Source of the DNA: Flavobacteriales bacterium
GTDB taxonomy: Bacteria > Bacteroidota > Bacteroidia > Flavobacteriales > Flavobacteriaceae
Direction: 5' to 3'
DNA length: 63,277 nt
Assembly: GCA_004214175.1 (NCBI GenBank)
Contig: SGZH01000003.1
Location: 1-63,277 of the forward strand
Below are positions 27,925-37,787 of the stretch, piece after piece. Position 1 is the first letter of the stretch. Each line of letters opens with the position of its first letter. The notes below the pieces were generated by a model that ran no database searches, was not told where the DNA came from, and was given only the letters and a program-made list of their open reading frames with translations. The position numbers and the translations under genes are program-made.

Positions 27925-29802
27925 TTGAGAAAATATTTATTCTTCCTCCTGGTTATTTTTACCGGATTAATAATTTCCGCCAGACTTTTTTACCTTCAAG
28001 TTTTGGATACGTCCTCACAAATATCATCTCAAAATAATGCTGTAAAAAAGGTGTTTGACTACCCTCAACGTGGCTTTATATTTGATCGGAATGGAAAATT
28101 ATTAGTTTCTAACCAACCGTCTTATGATGTTATGGTGATTCCAAAAAATGTGGATTCATTAAGTTTCGAATTAAAGAAAGAGTTCTGTGAATTACTAAAA
28201 ATTACAGAAGAGAAATATGACAATATTCTAAAAAAAGCAAAAATTTATTCTCCTAGATTACCCTCTGTGGTAGTACCTCAATTTACGAAAGACGAATACG
28301 CTTATCTTTCAGAAAAAATGTGGAAATATAAGGGCTTTTACATACAGAAAAGATCTTTAAGAGAATATCAAGTCTCAAATTCTGCAAATATATTTGGATA
28401 TATCGCAGAAGTTAATAAAACCATCATAGATAATAACTCATACTATCAAATGGGAGATCTAATTGGTAAAGCTGGTGTAGAAATGGAATATGAAGATATC
28501 CTACGAGGGAAAAAAGGTGTAAAGCATCTTCAAATGGATCGTTTTAACAGAGAAATAGGTTCTTATCAAGAAGGCGTTTTTGATACTCTGCCAGTCAATG
28601 GAAAAGATATTACACTTACCATAGATTCTCGTCTTCAGGAATATGGCGAAAAGTTATTAGTTAATAAACGAGGTGGAATTGTGGCACTAGAACCTTCGTC
28701 GGGTGAGATATTAGCTTTAATTTCTGCTCCAAATTATGATCCTAAATTATTAGTTGGTAGAGAGCGTTCAAAAAACTTTACAAAATTATGGTACGATACT
28801 ATTTCAAGACCTTTATTTGATAGAGTATTGCAAGGAGAATATCCTCCAGGATCTCCTTTTAAGGCTCTAACTGCTTTAATTGGAATGCAAGAAGGTGTTG
28901 CTCATAAAGATGAAAAGTTAATTTGTCAGGGCAGCTACAATTATGGCGGAAAGAAAAAACTTGGTTGTCATCTTCATCAAACACCATTAAATATGTCTGA
29001 AGGTCTAGCAAATTCCTGTAACACATATTTCTGTAAAATCTATAAGAGAAGTTTAGAAAAATTTTCCACACCTCAGGAAGGTATTGATAATTGGAAAAGA
29101 CATTTGATGAGCTTTGGATTAGATAATTATATAGGATATGATTTACCTCCAGGAAAAAAAGGATTAATACCATCATCTGAATTTTACAACAGATGGTATC
29201 AATATCCCAAATACAAGTGGTATGCGAGTGCTACTATCTCAAATGCTATTGGACAAGGAGAAGTTATACTTACTCCAATGCAAATGGTAAATTTTACCGC
29301 TGCTATTGCAAATAAAGGATGGTATTATAAACCACATATTATCAAGAAAATTGATGCTGTTGACTCTATTCCTTCAAAATATACCAAACGGTATAATACA
29401 ACAATTGATAAAAAACACTTTGATCCGGTTATTGAGGGAATGCTTAATGTTTACAACGAAGGTACCGCAAAAAATATACAAATACCAGGAATAGAAATAT
29501 GTGGAAAAACAGGAACCGCAGAAAATTATACAAGGATTGAAGGTAAGCGAGTTCAACTAACTGATCATTCTATTTTCGTTGCTTTTGCTCCAAAAGAAAA
29601 ACCTGAAATTGCCATTGCAGTAATCATTGAAAACGGTTACTGGGGTTCAAGATGGGCAGGAAGAATTGCTGGACTTATGATTGAAAAATATTTAAAAGGA
29701 AAAATTACCAGAACAGATATGGAAAATTTTGTTCTGAATGGAAGTCTTTTGGAAGAATACAAAAAGCCTTATTCGGGAAAACCATTTAAAATTAATTATT
29801 AA
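27925..29802 (+). CDS. mrdA: Penicillin-binding protein 2 (elongation transpeptidase)
   Basis: A 625-residue class B penicillin-binding protein with one N-terminal helix, a dimerisation/pedestal region (with YPQRGFIFDRNGKLLVSNQPS) and a transpeptidase domain. The three catalytic motifs are visible: SPFK (in PPGSPFKAL), SCN (in LANSCNTYF) and KTGT (in CGKTGTAEN). It cross-links lateral wall peptidoglycan with RodA. The start is a TTG one base after the mreD stop; residues RKYLF that follow fit family N-termini, and no better start is near. It overlaps rodA by one base. Confidence 0.96.
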   Translation: MRKYLFFLLVIFTGLIISARLFYLQVLDTSSQISSQNNAVKKVFDYPQRGFIFDRNGKLLVSNQPSYDVMVIPKNVDSLSFELKKEFCELLKITEEKYDNILKKAKIYSPRLPSVVVPQFTKDEYAYLSEKMWKYKGFYIQKRSLREYQVSNSANIFGYIAEVNKTIIDNNSYYQMGDLIGKAGVEMEYEDILRGKKGVKHLQMDRFNREIGSYQEGVFDTLPVNGKDITLTIDSRLQEYGEKLLVNKRGGIVALEPSSGEILALISAPNYDPKLLVGRERSKNFTKLWYDTISRPLFDRVLQGEYPPGSPFKALTALIGMQEGVAHKDEKLICQGSYNYGGKKKLGCHLHQTPLNMSEGLANSCNTYFCKIYKRSLEKFSTPQEGIDNWKRHLMSFGLDNYIGYDLPPGKKGLIPSSEFYNRWYQYPKYKWYASATISNAIGQGEVILTPMQMVNFTAAIANKGWYYKPHIIKKIDAVDSIPSKYTKRYNTTIDKKHFDPVIEGMLNVYNEGTAKNIQIPGIEICGKTGTAENYTRIEGKRVQLTDHSIFVAFAPKEKPEIAIAVIIENGYWGSRWAGRIAGLMIEKYLKGKITRTDMENFVLNGSLLEEYKKPYSGKPFKINY

Positions 29803-31049
29803 TGCTTAAAGCAAAAGGATCAAAATATGACTGGGTTACTATATGTATATATATAGCTTTAGTTGTTATTGGTTGGATAAATATATATTCCGCTTCATTT
29901 AATGAAGCTTCCACAAGTTTTTTTGATGTAAATCAGGTATACACAAAACAATTGATGTTTATTTGTTTGAGTGTACTATTAATTATTTTTATACTCGCTA
30001 TTGAAGCAAAATTTTATGAAAGATTTTCAAGTATTATATACCTCATAGCACTCTTTTCATTATTGGGGCTATTTCTTTTTGGAAAAAATATAAATGGTGC
30101 TACATCATGGTATGCTATCGGTGGATTTACAATTCAACCTAGTGAATTTACTAAATTTGCTACTGCACTTGCATTGGCAAAATACGTGAGTGATATTCAA
30201 ATAGATCTATTAAAATATCAAGATCAAATAAAATCTTTAATTATTATTATTTTACCAGCTATTTTAATAATACCACAACCAGATCCTGGAAGCGCACTGG
30301 TCTATTTAGCACTAATTTTTCCATTATACAGAGAAGGGCTACATGCTATTTATCTATTATTAGGTTTTATTGTAGCTGCTATATTTATTGCTACATTAAC
30401 ATTTGGGACAATCTGGGTTTCCTTGTTAATATTACTAATTACAGGGTTTATAGTTTTTAAAGCTGAAAAAAAATCCATGTTTAAGTATGGGGTCTTAGCA
30501 GTTGCTTGTATTGGGTTTTCAATTTCAGTTAATTTTATCTTTGAAAATGTTTTAGAACAACGACACAGGGATCGTTTTAATATTGTTTTAGGAAAACAAG
30601 TTGACATCAAAAGTATCGGATATAATACCAATCAAAGTGAAATTGCGATTGGTAGTGGTGGATGGACCGGAAAAGGTTGGCTGCAAGGAACACAAACAAA
30701 AGGTAAATTTGTACCGGAACAGGATACAGATTATATTTTCAGTACGGTAGGAGAAGAATGGGGGTTTATAGGAAGTATGGGAGTTGTACTACTTTTTTTA
30801 TTCCTAATTATACGTTTACTAATTTTATCAGAGAGACAGAAATCTCAATTTAGTAGAATTTATGGGTACAGCGTAGCTTCAATATTATTTTTTCATTTTT
30901 TTATAAATATTGGAATGGTTTCAGGGTTATTACCAACCATTGGTATTCCATTGCCATTTTTTAGCTATGGTGGCTCTGGCCTTTGGGGTTTTACAATATT
31001 ACTTTTTATATTTATTAGGCTGGATGCATCTAATTATATTAACCATTAA
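29802..31049 (+). CDS. rodA: Peptidoglycan glycosyltransferase RodA (SEDS family)
   Basis: A 415-residue membrane protein with about ten helices, of the SEDS family that polymerises lipid II during elongation. Typical segments are NGATSWYAIGGFTIQPSEFTK, PDPGSALVYLAL, FVPEQDTDYIFSTVGEEWGFIG and the C-terminal GIPLPFFSYGGSGL. The start codon overlaps the mrdA stop (TAATG), which fits production of a RodA-PBP2 pair in equal amounts. It converges with the OppC-type gene with only 14 bases between and no clear terminator. Confidence 0.97.
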   Translation: MLKAKGSKYDWVTICIYIALVVIGWINIYSASFNEASTSFFDVNQVYTKQLMFICLSVLLIIFILAIEAKFYERFSSIIYLIALFSLLGLFLFGKNINGATSWYAIGGFTIQPSEFTKFATALALAKYVSDIQIDLLKYQDQIKSLIIIILPAILIIPQPDPGSALVYLALIFPLYREGLHAIYLLLGFIVAAIFIATLTFGTIWVSLLILLITGFIVFKAEKKSMFKYGVLAVACIGFSISVNFIFENVLEQRHRDRFNIVLGKQVDIKSIGYNTNQSEIAIGSGGWTGKGWLQGTQTKGKFVPEQDTDYIFSTVGEEWGFIGSMGVVLLFLFLIIRLLILSERQKSQFSRIYGYSVASILFFHFFINIGMVSGLLPTIGIPLPFFSYGGSGLWGFTILLFIFIRLDASNYINH

Positions 31050-31063
31050 TTTACCTATTTAAA

Positions 31064-32170
31064 TTAATTTTTAACATCAAGAGCATCTCTTAAAGCATTT
31101 CCTATTAACATAAAGGCAGTCACCAAACTCATTATTGCCAAACCAGGAATAATAGCTAAATAAGGTTTCCCGAGAATAATATAAGAATAATGATCCTTAA
31201 TAATACCACCCCAACTAGGCATTGGTGGTTGAGCTCCAATACCTAGGAAGCTTAGGCCACTTTCTATTAATATAGCTGCAGCAAAGTTTGCTGCCGAAAT
31301 AATAATTACAGGAGCCATACTATTTGGTAAAATATGTTTTGTTATAATTCGAAAATTATTAAACCCTAGTGCTTTTGCTGCGTTTACATATTGCATTTGT
31401 TTTACACTCATTACTTGACCTCTGACAACACGAGCAACTTCTACCCACATAGTCAATCCTACCGCTATAAAGACTTGCCAAAAACCTTTACCTAAAGCTA
31501 ATGTAATTGCTATAACTAACAAAAGAGTAGGTATGGACCATGTTACATTTATAACCCACATAATTACAGCATCAACTTTACCTCCAAAAAAACCAGCAAT
31601 AGCACCCATAGATATCCCAATAATCAGTGAAATAAAAACCGATACAAATCCAATAGCTAATGAAATACGAATTCCTATAAGCATCCGACTTAACAGGTCT
31701 CTACCATATTTATCAGTTCCTAGTAAAAAGTTTTTTTCTGTAATATATAACTCGGGCACTTTATTAATATCATCTGCTTTAAAAAACAACGAGATAGGGT
31801 AATTTTTGATAATTCCATCTACTCCTTCGTCATTATATTCTGTAATTCGCAGTAAATCGTCTTGAATTATATAATCAGAAATAGGAATTTCTAAAGCAGT
31901 ATTTTTTTTTCCTAGAAAAAATTCTGAGAAAGAATTTTGTTCATCTTCAGCATAAGGTATTTTTAGCATTTTCACCTTAAATCCAGGGGACTTCGAGTGA
32001 ATTGATAAATGCATTTGATTGGCATTTTTAGAATCATCAGGAGCTAAAACATAGGCAAACAAAGCAAGAAATACACAAGCACATAAAAAGATAAAACTAA
32101 AAACGCCCCATGAGTTTCTTTTAAACTTCTGCAGCGTTAATTTTGTTAGTGATGTTGAGGAATTTTTCAC
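31064..32170 (-). CDS. Orphan ABC transporter permease, OppC/DppC type
   Basis: A 368-residue permease with the OppC N-terminal helix (about residues 20-43) and the binding-protein-dependent permease domain after residue 150. It has TDKYGRDLLSRMLIGIRISL, the EAA-type coupling loop AAKALGFNNFRIITKHILPN and SFLGIGAQPPMPSWGGII. Between helices 1 and 2 is a charged stretch of about 100 residues, longer than in E. coli DppC. No OppB, ATPase or binding-protein gene is next to it, so the substrate (peptides or nickel in the family) and partners are open. Confidence 0.92.
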   Translation of the reverse strand: MKNSSTSLTKLTLQKFKRNSWGVFSFIFLCACVFLALFAYVLAPDDSKNANQMHLSIHSKSPGFKVKMLKIPYAEDEQNSFSEFFLGKKNTALEIPISDYIIQDDLLRITEYNDEGVDGIIKNYPISLFFKADDINKVPELYITEKNFLLGTDKYGRDLLSRMLIGIRISLAIGFVSVFISLIIGISMGAIAGFFGGKVDAVIMWVINVTWSIPTLLLVIAITLALGKGFWQVFIAVGLTMWVEVARVVRGQVMSVKQMQYVNAAKALGFNNFRIITKHILPNSMAPVIIISAANFAAAILIESGLSFLGIGAQPPMPSWGGIIKDHYSYIILGKPYLAIIPGLAIMSLVTAFMLIGNALRDALDVKN

Positions 32171-32198
32171 ATGCTAATTTAATCATAAAATTATTAAA

Positions 32199-34358
32199 TT
32201 AATCTCTAACGTTAGCTAGTTTACCATTATTATTGGTTGACTTTAGATCTTGTAATATGTTAATACCTTCTTCTATGTAAATATCGTTACCGATGCTTTT
32301 ATGCCATCGTTTTCTTTTCTCAAAAAGAGTTGAATCTTTTTTCATAAGTTCAATTTCAAAAGGTAAAGATTCATAAATTAATTTATTGTCATAACTATCT
32401 ATTGAATCAAACTTTTTAGTTTCATCGATTCTGCTTTCTATATCTTTTTTATAAAATTCATAATTTAAACTAACAGTAGTAAAATCACGACGATTTCTTA
32501 TCCATTGTGCATTCTCATCAATTAATTTTAATTGTTGGCTTTTAGCTATTCGTTCAACACTTCTGCTAATTATTTTATCGTAATCTATGTTTCCATTCCA
32601 AACTTTATAATTTGCAGGGTCGATTTTATCATATGGCAATGGATTGTCATAATCCTTTTCTCCAATATCTATGTAACTGTAACGATCTGACATGACTACA
32701 TCACTTTTAACTCCTTCTAATTGTGTTGAACCTCCATTAACTCTATAGAATTTTTGAGTTGTTAGTTTTAAAGAACCCATATCACCCATCTCATTGTTGC
32801 GAAGCCATTGATTTAAATCTAATAAATTTTGAACCGTTCCTTTACCATAAGATTGCTTAGATCCAACGACTATAGCTCTTTTGTAATCTTGCATTGCAGC
32901 TGCTAAAATTTCTGAAGCTGAAGCTGAAAGCTCATTTACTAATATTACCAATGGACCATTCCAGACAATTTCATCATCATTATCATTTAATACTTCTGTT
33001 TTACTACCCGAAGAAGCTACTTGGACAATTGGACCTTCTTTAATGAAAAGTCCAGCCATATCAACTGCTGTTCTTAAAGAACCACCACCATTTCCACGTA
33101 AATCAATAATAAGGCCTTCCATTCCTTCTTTTTTCAAACTTATAATTTCTTTTTTGACATCACTTGCGGCATTTCGCTCCTTATAATTTTGCATGTCAAA
33201 ATAAAATTGACGCAAATCAATCAATCCATAGTTTTTATCTTCCTTTTTGATAAGAGTCGATTTTGCATAGGTTTCTTCTATTTCAACTACATCTCTAGTA
33301 ATTATTTCTTCTTCAATACTACCATCTACACGCTTGATAGTTAATATTACCTTTGTCCCTTTTGGGCCTTTAATTAATTTTACTGCATCGTCTAAGCGCA
33401 TTCCAATTATACTTACTGCTTCTTTTTCACTTTCTTGCCTCACCTTCATAATCATATCACCAACTTCCACGTGCTCACCACGCCATGCAGGACCGCCTGA
33501 TATCACTTCTACGATTTTTATATAATCATTTTTCTTTTGTAATCTTGCTCCTATTCCTTCTAATTTACCCGACATTTGTAACTCAAAACGATCTCTATCA
33601 GAGGGAGCAAAATAGTTAGTATGAGGGTCAAATTCTTCAACTATGGTATTTAAAAATATGCCAAAATAATCTTTACTCTCTAAATCATTCACAAAATCAA
33701 AATATTCACTCATAGAATTTTTTGTGTTTTCTCTTGCTTCTATTTCAATTTCACTCAAACTTTTGGGCTCTTCGTAGTCCTCGTTTTTTCTTTCTTCAGA
33801 TTCTCCATTTAGATTAGTTCCATTTTCTTCGATTAGATCGTAGTAATTTGAAATAGTGGTGAATTTAAGTTGTTTTCTCCAACGATTTTCAAGTGCTTTT
33901 AAATTTTTAGGATATGTCATTTTATCATAATCTACACTTAGTTCTTCTTCAATGCTATAATCAAATGGCAGTTCTAAAATCCGAGGGTATATTTTTTCTA
34001 TTTGGGCAATTCTCTCTGTCAAACGTTTGTATACTAGTTTAAAAAAAGTGACATCTTTTATTTTAATCTGATCGTCAATATCGGTTTCATACTTTTTAAA
34101 TTGTTCAATATCTGAGTTTAAAAAATACCGCTTTAATGGGTCTACACCATCTATGAAATTTTTGTAAATATTTTTTGAAAAAGCATCATCCATATCCTTA
34201 GGGCTGTAATGTCCTTTTTTCAAGACGTAAGTGATTAAGTCTATAAGTAACTTATCTTTTTCTGGATTGTCAAACTTCTTGGTAGTAAAACTACAAGAAG
34301 CAATCGCCACAAAAACAGCAATTAGTAAAACTTTAAAATTCTTTTTCATAATTCTCAT
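32199..34358 (-). CDS. prc: Carboxy-terminal processing (tail-specific) protease, S41 family
   Basis: A 719-residue Prc-type protease. A signal peptide with lipobox IASC (Cys22) suggests a lipoprotein facing the periplasm. Then an N-terminal helical domain, a PDZ domain (GIGARLQKKNDYIKIVEVISGGPA) and the S41 core with the nucleophile Ser in NELSASASEILA and the Lys in SYGKGTVQNL. A C-terminal region of about 150 residues ends the protein, as in E. coli Prc. It trims periplasmic proteins from the C-terminus. An ATG nine bases downstream (MKKNF) is an equally good start. Confidence 0.95.
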   Translation of the reverse strand: MRIMKKNFKVLLIAVFVAIASCSFTTKKFDNPEKDKLLIDLITYVLKKGHYSPKDMDDAFSKNIYKNFIDGVDPLKRYFLNSDIEQFKKYETDIDDQIKIKDVTFFKLVYKRLTERIAQIEKIYPRILELPFDYSIEEELSVDYDKMTYPKNLKALENRWRKQLKFTTISNYYDLIEENGTNLNGESEERKNEDYEEPKSLSEIEIEARENTKNSMSEYFDFVNDLESKDYFGIFLNTIVEEFDPHTNYFAPSDRDRFELQMSGKLEGIGARLQKKNDYIKIVEVISGGPAWRGEHVEVGDMIMKVRQESEKEAVSIIGMRLDDAVKLIKGPKGTKVILTIKRVDGSIEEEIITRDVVEIEETYAKSTLIKKEDKNYGLIDLRQFYFDMQNYKERNAASDVKKEIISLKKEGMEGLIIDLRGNGGGSLRTAVDMAGLFIKEGPIVQVASSGSKTEVLNDNDDEIVWNGPLVILVNELSASASEILAAAMQDYKRAIVVGSKQSYGKGTVQNLLDLNQWLRNNEMGDMGSLKLTTQKFYRVNGGSTQLEGVKSDVVMSDRYSYIDIGEKDYDNPLPYDKIDPANYKVWNGNIDYDKIISRSVERIAKSQQLKLIDENAQWIRNRRDFTTVSLNYEFYKKDIESRIDETKKFDSIDSYDNKLIYESLPFEIELMKKDSTLFEKRKRWHKSIGNDIYIEEGINILQDLKSTNNNGKLANVRD

Positions 34359-34517
34359 AACTCATTTTTTAACAACAACTAAATTATATAAAATATACTC
34401 CCTACAGGTCAGAAATGATACTAATTTTTTGTTAAAGCAAGAGGAATAACACTTAAGGTATTAAAACAATTATTCAGAAGTAATTATTATGTATTTTAGC
34501 TAAAGTAAAATCTTATA

Positions 34518-35294
34518 ATGAATTCAACAAAACCTCTAATTTTAGTTACAAATGATGATGGAATTAATGCTCCGGGCATCCGCTTTCTGATTGATATAGT
34601 GAATGATTTTGGAGACGTAGTGGTAGTTGCTCCAGACTCTCCGCAAAGCGGAATGGGACATGCAATAACTATTAACAATACTCTTTATTGCGAGCCAATT
34701 GTTATCAATAAAAATAAACCACAATCTGAATATAGTTGTAGTGGAACACCTGCTGATTGTGTTAAAATTGCGGTCAATGAAATATTAAAAAGAAAACCGG
34801 ACTTATGTGTAAGTGGGATAAATCACGGTAGCAATTCTTCCATTAATGTTATTTATAGTGGAACTATGAGTGCAGCTGTTGAAGCTGGAACTCATGGTAT
34901 ACCTGCTATTGGTTTTTCATTGCTAGACTATTCATTAGATGCAGATTTTACACATTCAAAAGAATTTGTGAAAAGGATCATTTCAGAATGTTTGAATAAT
35001 GGAGTACCAAAAGGAGTTGTTCTAAATGTAAATATTCCAAAAATTTCAAACAACAAACTAAAAGGAATAAAAATATGTAGACAAGCAAATGGTGTTTGGG
35101 AAGAAAAATTTGATAAAAGAATTAATCCATTAGGTAGAGAATATTATTGGCTTAGTGGAAAGTTTGTAAATAACGATCCTGGAGAAGATACGGACGAATG
35201 GGCTCTTGAAAATGGATTTGTATCTATTACTCCTACTCAGTATGATTTAACAGCGCATCAAGCCATTAAAAACATTAGCAATTGGAAACTCTAA
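34518..35294 (+). CDS. surE: 5'/3'-nucleotidase SurE
   Basis: A 258-residue metal-dependent nucleotidase. The active-site motif NDDGINAPGI lies at about residues 12-21, followed by SPQSGMGHAIT, SGTPADCVKIAV and SGINHGSN, which provide the other metal and phosphate contacts. It removes phosphate from nucleoside monophosphates and is common near envelope and stress genes. It overlaps the next small gene by 13 bases, with lpxB downstream. Confidence 0.97.
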   Translation: MNSTKPLILVTNDDGINAPGIRFLIDIVNDFGDVVVVAPDSPQSGMGHAITINNTLYCEPIVINKNKPQSEYSCSGTPADCVKIAVNEILKRKPDLCVSGINHGSNSSINVIYSGTMSAAVEAGTHGIPAIGFSLLDYSLDADFTHSKEFVKRIISECLNNGVPKGVVLNVNIPKISNNKLKGIKICRQANGVWEEKFDKRINPLGREYYWLSGKFVNNDPGEDTDEWALENGFVSITPTQYDLTAHQAIKNISNWKL

Positions 35295-35569
35295 AAAAAG
35301 AAGTACTTATCGGTTTAATAATTGGAATCTTTTCTAATGTATCAGGAAGCTATTTATATATTTATTTTTTCTCTACATTTAATTTAGAGGATACCATCAA
35401 TAAAGCAATTGAAACAGGTGTTATTGGGAATATCATAGCATTAGGAGCCATATTAAATCTATTTGTTTTTTTTATTTTCATAAAAAAAAATCAGATATAC
35501 AGGGCCAGGGGAGTTTTATTTGCGACTGTTATAAGTGCGCTAATTATACTTTTTACTAAGTTTTATTAA
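35282..35569 (+). CDS. Small membrane protein of unknown function
   Basis: A 95-residue hydrophobic protein with three predicted helices (about residues 8-30, 44-65 and 73-93). It starts with TTG inside the last codons of surE and ends 2 bases before lpxB, so it is held between two conserved genes by overlap. I do not recognise the family. Position suggests a part in the same operon, perhaps in the inner membrane with LpxB, but that is only inference. Confidence 0.75.
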   Translation: METLKKEVLIGLIIGIFSNVSGSYLYIYFFSTFNLEDTINKAIETGVIGNIIALGAILNLFVFFIFIKKNQIYRARGVLFATVISALIILFTKFY

Positions 35570-35571
35570 TT

Positions 35572-36687
35572 ATGAAATATTATATCATTGCTGGAGAAGC
35601 GTCAGGCGATTTACACGGAGCAAATTTAATGAATGCTCTCATTCGCAAAGATCAAGATGCCAATATTCGCTATTGGGGAGGTGATTTAATGTCAAAAATT
35701 GGAGGTACTTTAGTAAAACATTACAAAGACTTAGCTTTCATGGGATTTGTTGAAGTCTTATTTAATTTAAAAACCATTTTTAAGAACATTTCATTTTGTA
35801 AAAATGACATTGTTAAATTTAATCCAGATGTAGTTATTTTTATTGACTACCCAGGGTTCAATATGCGAATTGCTAGATGGGCAAAGAAAAAAGGAATAAA
35901 AACACATTATTATATTTCTCCTCAAATATGGGCTTGGAAAGAAAGTAGAATTAAGGCAATAAAAAGAGATGTTGATCAAATGTTTGTAATACTTCCATTT
36001 GAAAAAACTTTTTATGAAGACAAACATCAGTTCCCTGTTCATTTTGTTGGACATCCATTGATTGATGAAATTTCAAAAAGAGCTCAAGTGGATGTAGAAT
36101 TGTTTAAAAAGGAAAATAACTTGGATCAACGACCCATTATTGCCATTTTACCTGGAAGTCGAAAACAAGAAATTTCAAAAATGCTGGAAGTGATGTTAAG
36201 TATCGTTGAAGATTTCTCAATGTATCAATTTGTAATTGCAGGAGCTCCTAGCCAAGATGAAATATTCTACAAATCAATTATAAAAACTTCAAACGTTCAT
36301 TTATTGTTAAATAAAACGTATGACTTATTAAGTGTATCCTATGCGGCATTGGTAACCTCTGGTACTGCTACCCTAGAAACTGCCCTATTTAAAGTACCAC
36401 AGGTAGTTTGCTACAAAGGAAATCAAATATCATACGAAATCGCAAAACGTATTATTAAACTTAAATATATTTCGTTAGTAAATTTAATATTGGATAAAGA
36501 AGCGGTTACTGAGCTAATTCAATCAGATTTTAATAAAAAAATGGTTTCTAAAGAACTCACAAAAATCTTGGACGATGATAATCGGACTGTTTTATTTTCC
36601 GATTATCATGAATTAGAAAATAAATTGGGAGGAATCGGAGCGAGTGAAAAAACAGCAAAACTAATCATTGAGGAAACAAAAAAATGA
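35572..36687 (+). CDS. lpxB: Lipid-A-disaccharide synthase LpxB
   Basis: A 371-residue glycosyltransferase of family GT19 that joins UDP-diacylglucosamine and lipid X to form the lipid A disaccharide at the inner membrane. It has the start GEASGDLHGANLM, FIDYPGFNMRIARWAKK, YYISPQIWAWKESR and LPGSRKQEI, followed by VTSGTATLETAL, all family signatures. Length is typical. It overlaps the following lipoprotein gene by four bases. Confidence 0.97.
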   Translation: MKYYIIAGEASGDLHGANLMNALIRKDQDANIRYWGGDLMSKIGGTLVKHYKDLAFMGFVEVLFNLKTIFKNISFCKNDIVKFNPDVVIFIDYPGFNMRIARWAKKKGIKTHYYISPQIWAWKESRIKAIKRDVDQMFVILPFEKTFYEDKHQFPVHFVGHPLIDEISKRAQVDVELFKKENNLDQRPIIAILPGSRKQEISKMLEVMLSIVEDFSMYQFVIAGAPSQDEIFYKSIIKTSNVHLLLNKTYDLLSVSYAALVTSGTATLETALFKVPQVVCYKGNQISYEIAKRIIKLKYISLVNLILDKEAVTELIQSDFNKKMVSKELTKILDDDNRTVLFSDYHELENKLGGIGASEKTAKLIIEETKK

Positions 36688-37184
36688 AGTTAAAAATTGT
36701 TGTAATTGTTGTGTCACTTTTTTTAGTTGCTTGTGGAAGTTCCAAAAAAACAAATTTTAAGGAAACAAAAACCGAAAAATCATCAAAAAAAAAGAAATCA
36801 GATAAAGCTGACGCTATTATCGCTTTTGCAAAAACCTATTCGGGCACAAAATATAAGTATGGAGGAACAACTAAAAAGGGAATAGATTGCTCCGGATTAC
36901 TATTTGTCTCCTTTCAAAGCGAACAAATCAGTTTACCCCGCATTGCCCGTGATATGTCAAAAAAAGGGACAAAAATTTCATTGAGTAAAGTTCAAAAAGG
37001 AGATCTTCTTTTCTTTAAAACAAACAAAAAAAAGAGGAGTATTAATCATGTTGGTTTAGTCGTTGAAAAAAATAAAAAAGGCTTATTTTTTATTCATTCC
37101 ACAACTTCATCAGGAGTCATTATCTCATCACTCGATCAAAACTACTGGAAAAATGCCTTTGTAGAGGCCAGAAAAGTTATTTAA
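36684..37184 (+). CDS. NlpC/P60 (C40) cell-wall peptidase lipoprotein
   Basis: A 166-residue lipoprotein with lipobox LVAC (Cys17) and a lysine-rich linker. The NlpC/P60 domain follows: catalytic Cys69 in GIDCSGLLF, His in INHVGLVVE and a third polar residue in FIHSTTSSG. Enzymes of this family cut peptide bonds in peptidoglycan stems (gamma-D-Glu to diamino acid). Being lipidated, it acts in the periplasm. Its start overlaps lpxB, and its end overlaps the converging thioredoxin-like gene by 8 bases. Confidence 0.93.
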   Translation: MKLKIVVIVVSLFLVACGSSKKTNFKETKTEKSSKKKKSDKADAIIAFAKTYSGTKYKYGGTTKKGIDCSGLLFVSFQSEQISLPRIARDMSKKGTKISLSKVQKGDLLFFKTNKKKRSINHVGLVVEKNKKGLFFIHSTTSSGVIISSLDQNYWKNAFVEARKVI

Positions 37185-37719
37185 AAGTTCCCTTAAAATT
37201 ATTTTGGTATTCTTGCCAAGCTTCTCCTGTAGTGAGTTTTAAATAATCATCATTGGCAATCATTTTTAAAAATATTTCAATTTGCTCAGGAGTTTTATAA
37301 CCAACAACAGGTTGAATTAAATCGCCATTTTCTTTAAAGAAAACAATGGTAGGATATCCAGTAATTTTTAAAGCGTGGGCTAATAAATGTTGAGAGTTTC
37401 TCCCTTTTCTTCCTTCTTGATAATTAGGATTGGTATAAGTAAAATCTTGATAGGTAACGGATTCTGTTCCTTCCGCATTAAACTTAACAGGATAGTAGTT
37501 TTTATTAACATACCTGATAACATCTTTGTTTCCAAAAGTATTTTTGTCCAATAATTTACAAGGGCCGCACCAACTCGTATAAACATCCATCAGTATTTTT
37601 TTTGGAACTTCTTTCTGAGCCTCTAAAGCTTCATTCATAGACATCCATCGAATACCATCTTGAGCGTATATGGGTGAAATTAATAAAATGAGGATGGCTA
37701 TTAGTATATTTTTTTTCAT
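37177..37719 (-). CDS. Exported thioredoxin-fold protein
   Basis: A 180-residue protein with a signal peptide (about 1-19, ending in IYAQ) and a thioredoxin fold with the active site WCGPC near residue 50, followed by LLDKNTFGN. The cis-proline region is TGYPTIVFF. It resembles DUF255/thioredoxin_7-type proteins that reduce or relay thiols in the periplasm. It follows two POT transporters on the same strand, but a terminator lies in between, so it probably has its own transcript. Confidence 0.88.
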   Translation of the reverse strand: MKKNILIAILILLISPIYAQDGIRWMSMNEALEAQKEVPKKILMDVYTSWCGPCKLLDKNTFGNKDVIRYVNKNYYPVKFNAEGTESVTYQDFTYTNPNYQEGRKGRNSQHLLAHALKITGYPTIVFFKENGDLIQPVVGYKTPEQIEIFLKMIANDDYLKLTTGEAWQEYQNNFKGTFK

Positions 37720-37730
37720 ATCAATATTTT

Positions 37731-37757
37731 ATTAAAAACGCCTCGAAAGAGGCGTTT
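37731..37757 (-). terminator. Terminator after the POT transporter gene
   Basis: A perfect nine-base stem AAACGCCTC / GAGGCGTTT (37736-37744 and 37749-37757) with a four-base loop. On the minus strand a run of T follows. It lies about 30 bases past the stop codon of the POT gene at 37788. Confidence 0.9.
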
Positions 37758-37787
37758 CGTATTTAATTCATTTAAAAAATTAAAATT

